This document shows positions 27,487 to 38,100 of a DNA stretch of 64,000 nt, piece by piece. How positions within the stretch are numbered: the first letter of the stretch is position 1; each line of letters starts with the position of its first letter. The notes under the pieces were generated by a model. It ran no database searches. It was not told the DNA's origin and was given only the letters and a program-made list of their open reading frames with translations. Source of the DNA: Biformimicrobium ophioploci. GTDB lineage: Bacteria; Pseudomonadota; Gammaproteobacteria; Pseudomonadales; Cellvibrionaceae. The DNA lies in contig NZ_BSYJ01000002.1 of assembly GCF_030270605.1 (NCBI RefSeq), positions 1-64,000 of the forward strand, in the 5' to 3' direction. The translations under genes and the position numbers were made by a program.

Positions 27487-28863
27487 GTGAATAATTTGGT
27501 TCAACAGCAACAGGCGGTCAGCGATGCGCAGACAACGACGCTTCGCAGGATCCGTGTGCTCGAAGGAGAGCGCCAGTTAGTTCAGGATCGCCTGTCCGAA
27601 TTTGACCGTGCCTCGGAAGAGCACAGGCTGCTTGCAGAGATAAGTGAGCGCCTCTCGCGCCTGGAGGAAGTGGGCGCGGGCGAGCTATTCTGGGCAGATC
27701 AATATCGTGACGATGCATCCGAGGTTGTATTGCGCAGGATTGCGCGAACGCTCAAAGCGCATAACGCCGATCGCGGCCTGATGCAGGAGAAGGCGCAGAA
27801 GCTCGATAGGGAGATTGCGAGCTACGAAGAGACGCTGGCCGATCTCGACTACGAAGCGGAGCGACTTCAGCAGGAACAGGAAGAGGCGCAGTTCGAGTTT
27901 GAAGTCACCCGCGAGCTGGATCTTTCCCGCGATTGTGATGCGGTTATGCCCTGGCACAAGCAGGGCGAGGACGAAAAGCGTTTCCGTAAGTCGGTCCTGG
28001 CTTCACTGCTGCTGGCACTGCTGCTGGGCTCTGGCGTGGCGCTATGGACCTTGCCTGAGCCGGATGAGAATCAGGTTATTGAGATACCCGAGCGCCTCGC
28101 CAAGCTTGTAATCGAGAAAAAGACAAAGCCGAAGCCGCCGCCGGAACCGAAGCAGGCCCAGCAAAAACCGGATGAAAAGAAACCGGAGCCCAAGAAAGAG
28201 GTCGCCCAGAAAGAGCCGCCACCCACCAAGGCTGAGAAAAAAGAGGCTCGTCGGAAGGCTGAGCGAGCGGGTGTGCTTGCATTCAAGGACAACTTCCAGG
28301 ACCTGATTGAGGATGACCTGGATCAGCGCCTCGGCGTGCAGACGCAGCTTAGCACCACGGGTAAGAGGGAGAACCGTAGTCAGCGTTCCCTGATTACAGC
28401 GGCGGCAAAAGCCGGTAGTGGCGGTATCGATACTGCCTCCCTTAGCAGGAATGTCGGCGGAACCGGCTCTGCCCTGAATGGCGTGGCATTCTCGAGGGTC
28501 GAGAGTTCGATCGGCAGTGAGGGTGACTTTGCCGGTGAGGATCGTCCCCTCAGCAATGGTGCAGGTCCTTCCCGCACGGACGAGGAGATCCAGATCGTGT
28601 TCGATCGGTATAAGGCTGCGCTCTATCGCATCTACAACCGTGAGCTGCGCAAGAATCCTGCGCTACAGGGCAAGATGGTCCTACGCATCACGATCGAGCC
28701 GGATGGCAGTGTGTCGCTCGCGAAGGTCGAGACCAGTGATATGGACTCCGCGACTCTGGACCGCATGATTGCCTCACGGGTCAAGCGCTTTAATTTCGGG
28801 CCAAAAGCCGGGGTGCCGACCATCACCATCCTGTACCCGATCGACTTCCTGCCGGCGGGGTAA
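27487..28863 (+). CDS. TonB-like transducer with AgmX/PglI-type C-terminal domain
   Basis: 458 residues, GTG 27487 with GGAAG at 5 nt. The N-terminal 150 residues are soluble and cytoplasmic, with heptad-rich coiled coil (RIRVLEGERQLVQDRLSEF, ISERLSRLEEVG, KAQKLDREIASYEETLADLDYEAERLQQ). One membrane helix lies at about 168-188. A Lys/Pro-rich periplasmic span (211-250, KPKPPPEPKQAQQKPDEKKPEPKKE) resembles TonB. The last 95 residues (KAALYRIYNRELRKNPALQGKMVLRITIEPDGSVSLAKVETSDMDSATLDRMIASRVKRFNF) match the AgmX/PglI TonB-like C-terminal domain as I know it from Myxococcus GltG/NfsG. It should transmit motor motion across the periplasm. The cytoplasmic coiled coil is unusual for TonB. Confidence 0.88.
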   Translation: MNNLVQQQQAVSDAQTTTLRRIRVLEGERQLVQDRLSEFDRASEEHRLLAEISERLSRLEEVGAGELFWADQYRDDASEVVLRRIARTLKAHNADRGLMQEKAQKLDREIASYEETLADLDYEAERLQQEQEEAQFEFEVTRELDLSRDCDAVMPWHKQGEDEKRFRKSVLASLLLALLLGSGVALWTLPEPDENQVIEIPERLAKLVIEKKTKPKPPPEPKQAQQKPDEKKPEPKKEVAQKEPPPTKAEKKEARRKAERAGVLAFKDNFQDLIEDDLDQRLGVQTQLSTTGKRENRSQRSLITAAAKAGSGGIDTASLSRNVGGTGSALNGVAFSRVESSIGSEGDFAGEDRPLSNGAGPSRTDEEIQIVFDRYKAALYRIYNRELRKNPALQGKMVLRITIEPDGSVSLAKVETSDMDSATLDRMIASRVKRFNFGPKAGVPTITILYPIDFLPAG

Positions 28864-28874
28864 CCGACACTCCA

Positions 28875-28900
28875 GCCGGCCAGGGTTCTTCCTGGCCGGC
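28875..28900 (+). terminator. Strong hairpin after the motor genes
   Basis: Perfect 10-bp stem GCCGGCCAGG/CCTGGCCGGC with loop GTTCTT, 12 nt after the transducer stop. There is no T-tract (CTTGCC follows), so it may attenuate rather than stop transcription into the giant gene. The remaining 200 bp to 29115 show no clear promoter. Confidence 0.5.
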
Positions 28901-29115
28901 CTTGCCTAATCTCAAACTTCATGGAGCTTCTGAGGTTCCGGTGAGAACTGTTTGGCAAACAAGGAAAAATTTGGCCTTACCCCTTCGTTTGTTATGACGC
29001 ATTTCACGCCCTTATACCCCATCTGTCGATAAGGTGCGCTAACCGGAGAAATCCCTCTGGTGGCGTGCCCGCGATTCATGCCGGGCGAGCAAGGGCTAAT
29101 GGCCGATTGGATGTG

Positions 29116-32100
29116 ATGATGGCAGGTGTAATGGGGCTGAAATTGATCAATAAACTGGTGCGCAATGTTGTCACCGGTCGTGGCCTGGTGCTGCGCCCAT
29201 TGCTCGGTGTTCTTTTGTCCCTGGTGGTGGCGCAGGTCGCCCTTGCTGACTCATTCAAGGTTTCTGACTTTGAGACTGTGCCGACTGCGCCGCCGAATCT
29301 GGCGGGTATGCCGGATGGCTGTCTGATCGATGGGCCTTACATGCCCACAACGGATGGTACCGGGCGCACCATGGCGCCCCAAGACCAGCTCTCGATCAAC
29401 CGATCCTGCACCATCCGTAATTTCACCTGCGATGTTCCGCTCGAGTCCACCCTGAATTTCGCAGGGGTGCCGGACGGGACCCTCATCATTTTTGACAATG
29501 TCTGTTTCGGTGGCAATTTTGCCTGCGCAAACGTCGATGGAAAGGCATCCGTGTGGGCAGTCAACGGCTCTGACTTCAGTACTGTACGCGAGGGCTGCCA
29601 GGATCTGGTGATCCCGGTAGAGAAAATTGAAAAGCGGGCAACTGATCTTACTGGCACGCCGATTTCTCAGGTCACCGTTGGAGTGCCGTTTATCTATATG
29701 CTGGATGTACCGGTGCTGTTCGATCCGGTCAATGGCACAGTCCTGCAGTCCGCGGGATCCCTCAATGACATCCAGTCCATCACTATCCAGGATGATCTCT
29801 CACTCGCAGCGCTGGGCGTGGACCTGCGTCTGGAAAGTGTGACCGCCTACTATGAAGACAATAGCGGCGCGACCGTGCCCATGTCACAGGGTAGCGATTA
29901 TTCATTCAGCAATAGTGGCAGTCCGGTCAACCCGGGAACCCTGACCTTTGAAATCCTCAACCCCGCGACCTTACCGGCGGGGGCGCAGGTACACTTCTCA
30001 ATCCAGGTGGTATTGAAAGATTCACCGGTGAATAGCGTCGGCACGTTTTTCACAAATATTGCGACCTGGGAATTTGCGCGGGAAATCAACGGCACTTTCT
30101 ATGACCCACTCCCGGGTGAAAATGGCGTGGCGGATTTGCTGAGCATCTCCAGTCCAGATCTGGTGCTGACCAAGACCACCAGTGCTACAGCGGTGAATTT
30201 CACCGACCAGCCTGGCTACTCCATCAGCGTACAAAATGTTGGTGGAACCCCGGCCTGGAATGTCGTGGTGGAAGACCAGCTGCCGGTGGCTATGCAGGAG
30301 CTCGACCCCACGAGTCTGCCAATAACTGTAAGCATGGGCGGGACGCCTCTGTCGGAAGGCACACACTATACGTTGTCCTATACCAGTCCGCCGGCTGCCG
30401 GTGCCGGATTGCTTCGCCTTGAGCTGTTGGATGCCGCCGGGGGCCTGGCCCAGAACGCAACGTTGCAGATCAATTACAGCAGTCAGCTGAACCAGCCCGG
30501 ACAACCCAATGAGCCCGCCAATGGCGACGTACTGGAAAACGGCGCCGCGGCGACCGCTTGGTATAACGACGCGAGTGGAAACAATAACCGAGCGGAGTTC
30601 CTTCGCACATTTACCGACGGCACCGTCGGGACGGATGATCATCAGGATGTTGCCTCTGTTGAGGCGGCGCTGTCCGGTTACTATTTTGAAAAAACCGTTG
30701 CCAACCAGACCATTGGCGCCTACCCGGCGACCAGAGCCGCCCCGGGCGATGTGTTGCTCTATAACATCCATCTATTCAACGTGGACCAGAACATCACGGA
30801 TATAGTGATCCGCGATACTGTTCCGACGGGACTCACAGACAGCAGTGTCACGACGTGTCGCATCGACGGGCCGGCTGCTCCGGCAGTTGTACCTGTTTGT
30901 ACCCTTACCGGTAATCAGTTACTGGTGCAGGGTAATGGCGGTGCGCTGTCACTGCCGCAGGGATATGACCTGGTCGTCGAGTTCCAGGCGACTGTGGGAA
31001 ACTCATTGGCCAATGGCGCTGTGGTTTCCAATCAGGCGGAGCTGACTGCAACCGGTATCACATCGGTTTCTCCGGCGCCGGCCTTTTATCTCAGTGATGA
31101 TCCATTTGTAAACGGCGTGTCTGATCCCGAAGCCCTGGGAGATGAGGATCCCACTGTCTTCACGGTTGTTGCTCCGGGGCCACTGAGTAAACAGGGGCCT
31201 GGATTCGGCAGCGCGGCTATCGGCCAGACATTCAGCTATCAGATTACGGTGCCGGCCACGGCGGTAGACGCGCCCCTCTATGATGTGCGTGTGTTCGATG
31301 CGCTGCCCGCGAACCTGGAATTCCTGTCAGCCAGCGCCAGTGTCGGCGCTGCGACATACAACCTGAGCAACACCGGCAGCGGCAATAACCTGGTACTGGA
31401 GGAGACTGCCATCGGTCTCGATATTCCGACGGGCCAGCAGGCTGTGGTTACACTCCAGGTGCGCCTGGCTAACCAGATCGACAATCAGGATTCTTCACCC
31501 GCATTCAGCAATACGGCAAGTTATACCTACAGTCGTGTTCAGGGCGGCAGCCAGAGCGATGGCAGCGGGACGCAGGATGCGACCACAGCGCTTAGTATCG
31601 TAGAGCCCCAGCTTACTGCCAGTAAGGCAGTCACCAATGTGACGCAGGGCGGAAGCATCGCCGCACGCGGGGGCGACATCCTCGAATACACCGTCAACCT
31701 GGCGAGCAGCGGAACCTCGACCGCTTTCGATGTTTCCATTATCGATACTCTGCCTGATGGCCTTGTTATGGTTCCCGGCTCCGCCGAGATCACTCTCGGG
31801 GGGAGTGCCAATCCGGTTACGCCGGGTGTCGACGGTAATGTGCTGTCCTGGGGGCGTGTTAATGGGGATGAAAGACTGGATATCCCGGTCAGACAGACGC
31901 TCACGCTGACTTATCAGGTACAGGTAAATGGTGCCGACGGCGGTGATCTCGTCAATAGTGTTGAAGTGGACTGGACGTCACTCGATGGCGCGCAACTTGA
32001 AGAGCGCACCGGTAACGATCGCACTGCCGACGCAGCGGCCCTGAACAACTATTTCACCACCGCCACCAGTACCCTGGCATCGGTCGACGTCACCGCGTTT

Positions 32101-35100
32101 ACCAAAGCGGTTGTCGGTGACAGCTGGGGCAGCGGTATTGCGACGAGTGCAGATACAACCGCACGAGCGGGAGATTTCGTAACTTACCAGTTGGCCCTCA
32201 CCCTGCCGGAGGGGTTGATCCAGGGCGTGGTTGTCACAGACGTCCTGGATGCGGGGCTCGCTTTCGTTGATGTGGTCAGCATAAACGGGGTGAGCGGCGC
32301 GCCTTATTCCAGCACGGGGGTATTTACCCACGGGGATATCAATGCCGGCAATGTACCGGTGGCTGGCCAGACCGGCACGCTGACCTGGACGCTCGGCGAT
32401 ATCTCCAATGCCGTCAACAATGACCCGTCAGATGACCGCTTTGAAATTATCTATCGCGCGCGGGTACAGCATGGTGCAGCGGAATTGCCTGCGCCGACAC
32501 CCACGGCGACGACTCTGGGGAACCAGGCCAGCCTCCAATACGCCTACGCGAACGGAACTCCGGCTCCTGCACTGCCAGCCTCGGCCAGTGTCGAAGTGTT
32601 ACAGCCGCAGATCTCGGCATTGACCAAATCTGGCATGGTGCTGCCGGCAAGTGGGTCGTTGGTGGGTGATGGGTTGTCGGCGGCTACGGCTTTTGTGGTG
32701 GATATCACCGCGAACACAATGGACTTTTCCGTTGAGGCATGTAACAGCGGTGATGCACCGGCCTATGGTGTACGGCTGCTCGACGACTTGCCGGCGGAAC
32801 TGGATGAAAGCTCAATCACCGGGTTAACCGTTTCCATTGACGGTGCGCCGCTGGCGGCGGCAGATTACAGTTACACCGCACCAGCCGCGCGCGATGGCAG
32901 CATCACTGTCGACCTCAACACGCCATTGGATCCGGCGAGCTGCGTGGTTCTTGGGTATCGCATTGGCTTTCATACGGATATTGCGCCGAACCAGGTCTGG
33001 TCCAATGTAGCAGAGCTGGGTGCTTACTGGTCTCGACCCTCCCTTGATAGCGCGGATGCACGCGAATATATGGCGCTCAATCCTGTCGCCGCATCCAGCG
33101 TCTGGATGACCAATACTTTCGAGGCGCAAGCACCAACAAAAACCATTTCGGTCTCCGAAGCCACGATCGGGCAGGACGTGACCTATACCATCACCGTGCC
33201 AGGTACTCCGGTCAATGCCGCGCTCGGTAGCGTTTCCGTAGGCGATACCCTGGACCCGGCGTTGCAGTTTGTGAGCGCTACGGTGGAGCTGAATGGCGCC
33301 CCGCTGGCGGTGAGTGCCGTCCAAAGTGGTCAGGACCTCAGCTGGGATATCGGGGATATTCCCGCGGGTCAGCAGGCCGTCATCAGCCTGACTGCGCGCG
33401 TAGCGAATACCCAGAGTGTGAACACCGCAATCAGTCCGGTACAGAATCTCGCAACTTACAATTACACGGGTACGGCACAGCCGCTCACCAGTACACCTGT
33501 AGATCTGACTATCGTCGAGCCGGAACTGGCAATGACCAAGACGGTCGCGAATATCACTGACCCGGGTCAGCCCGCGGCCAGCGGAGATGTGCTGGAGTAC
33601 ACGCTGACAATTCCCAACGGCGGCAGTTCTACCGCTTTTGATGTCAATGTCGCTGATTTGCTACCGGCGCAGCTGAGCTATGTCGATGCCAGTGCATCTG
33701 CCGTCATTGACGCTAATCCGGTTCCCGGTTTTAACGCTGTGCCCACGGTCAGTGGTACGACTCTTATCTGGGGTCGGGACAATGGGGACGCTTCACTGGT
33801 AATCCCCGCAGGCAGTGAGCTGGTGCTGGGTTACCGGGTGAATGTTGATACGGTTACTGCGGAGAATATTGTCAACAGCGCCCTGGTCGACTGGACATCT
33901 CTCGACGGCGCATTTACTGGCAATCGTGAGCGCACCGGTGCGGGCTGCCCCACCGTCACACCACCCGATACCTATTGCACTGGTGCGACCAGCGGCCTGG
34001 ATGTGGACTACAACATCGACCTGACCAAGGCCTATCTGAGCGATAGCTGGAATGGTGATGGCAATTTACGTGTGGGGGATACGGTCGAGTATGAAGTCAC
34101 CCTGGCACTGGTCGAGGGTACCCATACTGATCTGGTATTGGCGGATACCCTGCCCGTGGGTATGGCATTTGTCGAAGTCGTGCGTGCAGATTTCTTTGGA
34201 CTGCCGCAGGGCGCACCGCCAGTACCGGATGTGAGCCCGGACGGGCGCACGGCGACCTGGACTCTGGCCACGCTGACCAACCCTGTCGATGGTGACTCGG
34301 CTAACGATTTCCTGACCATTGTCTACCGCGCGCGGGTACAGAACGGTGACGTGCTGAACCAGCAGCCCACGACGCAGGCGTTGAACAACACGGTCACCCT
34401 GAATTATCCGGTGGGAGGGGTTCCGGCAGCGCCCCTGATTGCTAATGCGGCAGTGAATGCCCTGCAGCCGTTATTGTCCGTCAGTAAGTCAGCGCTGACT
34501 TCGATCGACGGTGACACCGTGATCCGTGCCGGCGAAACCGCGATCTATACAGTAGACGTTGCCAATACTGGTGCGGCCCCGGCTTACGATCTCGTGCTGG
34601 AAGATATCCTGCCCGCAGGCCTGCGGCAGAATGGTGTGACACCGGTGAGCGCGTCTCTGGTGAACGCGGGTGGTAGCTTTAGCGTGACGCCATCCTATGA
34701 CAACAGCACCGGTACAGCGCTGTGGGATTTCGACAGTGCAGGCGGCGCCGCGATTCCTGCCGGGGATACCCTGCGCGTGGTCTACGAGGTGACCGGAGAT
34801 GGCGACCTCGGCGCGGGGTTAACGCTTACTAACAGTGCTCGCGCGCTGCGTTACTATTCCTTTGACGATGACCTGGTGCCTTCTAACAGCAGCGTAGATT
34901 GGCGTGAGGAATATGGTCCGTCGGAAGCCGCCACTTCCATCCTCACCACGCCGATACCGGGTGTATTGAGCAAGGTTACCGCGCAGGATACGGTGGCGAT
35001 CGGTGAGCAGCTGACCTATTCCATTACTATCCCGGAAACACCTGTGGATGTTGCGCTGCAGGATGTGCGCATCATGGACGATCTCACAGCGACGGGAGTC

Positions 35101-38100
35101 GACCTGGAGTTTGTGTCTGCGACGCTGACAGGCGTCGCTCTGGAAAACCTTGGTTCCGCCAGCAATCTCATCCTGGCCCAGGCTGGCGGCATCAATGTAC
35201 CGGCGGGCGGACAGGTTGAAGTACTTGTGACGGTCGAGGTATTGAATACCGCAAACAACCAGAGCCGTGTAGAGCCGTTTATCAACCGCGCCTGGTACGA
35301 CTACGATACCGGTGTGGCGCGTCTCGGTGACGATGCAACGACCGGTGCCGATGCCAATCCCGTGACCATTGCACATCCCGAGCTGGTGGTTACGAAGAGT
35401 GGCCCGGCTTCACTGCGAGTCGGTACGCCAGACAACTTTACCTTGCTGGTAGAGAATAGCGGAGCCACCTCTGCCTGGAACCCGACACTGACCGACTGGC
35501 TACCAAACCCAGCCCCGGGTGGTATGTGCGACATGCAGCCCGCAATACAGAGTGCAGAGATCCAGAAAGCCGATGGCTCCACCATTGCACTCGCGGCTGC
35601 AGATTTTTCTGTCGCGCTGACAGAGGGCGAGCCCACCTGTGAATTCACCATGACGCTACTGGCCGATGTGCCGCTGGGAAGCGGTGACCGGCTCAGCCTT
35701 GCCTATGAGGTGGCGCTTGATGATGACAATATTCATGGCAGTACGCTGATGAACATTGCCGGCGCTACCCAGTGGTATAGCGCTGCCGCAGTTTCCGACC
35801 AGCGTTTCGGCTACCAGCGCCAGTTAAGTGATGGCACGCCGGCCGTAGTCGATCATGAAGACAGCCATGAATTCTTTGTGGAATCGGCGGAGCTGGAAAC
35901 CCGGAAGACGGTATTCAATGTCACGACTGGCGAATCCGGCGCGACTGCCAGTCCCGGTGACACACTGCGTTACACCATTGAAATCCAGAATGTCAGCGAC
36001 ATCCCGCTGAACAGCTTTAGCCTGCTGGACGAACTGGATCGCCTGAATGCCACTGCAATGTTCGCAGCGGACTCGCTCGTCCTGGTCTCAACCCCGGACG
36101 GCGCCAATGCAGCGGTCACTGGCAATGGCGGCGCCCTTGGTACCGGCTTGCTTGAGGTCAACGGATTGTCAATTGCTCCGGCAGGGCAGGCTGGCGATTT
36201 ACTGACTGTTGTGTTCGAGGCGACACTGGTTCAGGTTATCACCAGCGACACTGAGGTTTTGAACCAGGCGCAACTGGCGGCGGGTTCCGTGATATTTGGA
36301 AACAGTGATGATCCGCTCGTCGCTGGCGTTGAAGATCCCACGCAGACTCTGATCAGCTCTGCCCCCCAATTCGTGATCGAGAAAACCTCGGAAGACATGA
36401 CAGGTGACCCTGCGATCCTGGTTCCGGGGGATGTCCTGCGCTACACACTCACAATTGAGAATGTCGGCAGTGAAGACGCACTTGAAGCGAGCCTGCGTGA
36501 CCAGGTTCCCGCGAATACCACTTATATCGCAGCGTCCACCTTCCTCAATGGCGCAGGTGTAGCCGATGTGAACGGATTGTCGCCTCTGACCGCCGGAATG
36601 ACAGTACAGTCGCCAGGCGCCGACCCGGGTGTGCTGCCCGCGGACCCGGCAGCTACCGGCACCGGAAAAGCCACTGTCACATTTGATGTCACGATCAACG
36701 ATGTCAATGAAGGTACGCTGATTTCCAACCAGGGTTTCCTCAATGGCACCGGCGCGGGTAGTGGCGCCTTCACCGAGCGTCCCTCGGATGATCCGGCCAC
36801 GGATGTAGCTGATGACCCGACGGTGGATGTAGTTGGGCAGCTGCCGTTGCTGCTGGCACACAAGACCGTTGCCATCGAAGTGGACAATGGTACGGCCAGC
36901 ATTCTCGATCCCGGTGATACGCTGCGATACACCATCGTTATCACCAATACCGGCGAGGTGGATGCGACCCTGGCCGAGTTACTGGACCCGGTGCCGGCCA
37001 ATACTACCTACGTTGCCGGCAGTACCTATCTGAACGACGTTGCCGTACCGGACAATACCGGTGGCCGCACGCAGCTCGATGTCGGCCTGCCGGTTTCGTC
37101 TGGTGACCGCACACCGCCGTTGCCGGGTGCGGCGGAAGGCGTGATCACCGCCGGCGAAAGCGCGGTTGTGACCTTCGATGTTATGGTCAATGCTGGCACT
37201 GCTCGCGGCACTGTGATCAGTAACCAGGGGCGGCTATCGAGTCAGGAAGTGTCTAACACCCTGACCGATGCGGATGGTGACCCGGCCAATGGCGCGCAAC
37301 CCACGGATATTGTGGTGGGCGATGCGCAGCAGCTTTCTATTACCAAGCAGGTTGCAGTAGTGGGTGGTGGTGCCGCGGAGGCTGGAGCTGTTCTTGAATA
37401 TCTGGTTACCGTGAAAAACATCAGTTCGGTACCGGTGTCCGGTGCAGTAATTACCGACGATCTCGCCACAGCCGGCGATGGTGTGCTCACCTACGTCGAC
37501 GCCTCGGCCTACCTGAACGGCCTGCAGAATGGTGTAGCGGTAAACGGAATGGTGGTCAGCGCCGACTACGGGGCAAGCTACGGAAACCTGATGCCAGGTG
37601 AGGAGGCCACCTTGCGCTTCCAGGCGCGCCTCGCTGACAACCTCGCGATAGGATCACGGGTGACCAACACCGCATTGGTCGTCTGGGGTGATCCCCAGCA
37701 GAGTGCGACCGCGCAGGTGACGATTGACCTGGGTGGTACCCCGGGCATTGCCAACCTGGCCGGTTACCTCTGGCACGATGCAAACTTCAGCCTGGCGAAT
37801 GAAGGGCAGGAACAGGTGCTGCCGAACTGGAACGTAGCACTCTACCGCGGTGATGTTCTGCTGGAGAGGGTACAGAGTGATGAAAACGGCTATTACCAGT
37901 TCGACGGCCTGGTGCCGAATATGTACGGCGGCCTTCCTCTCGATAACGAGCCACCGTATCAAATCCGCTTCTCGGCGCCCGGCGCCGGCGTCAATAGCGC
38001 CGCCCTGGGCTTTGCTGACTCGGACTTTACCAACGGCCTGCACACCATCGCGGATATCTATGTAGAGGCTGGCCGAAACCTGCAGGCACTGAACCTGCCG

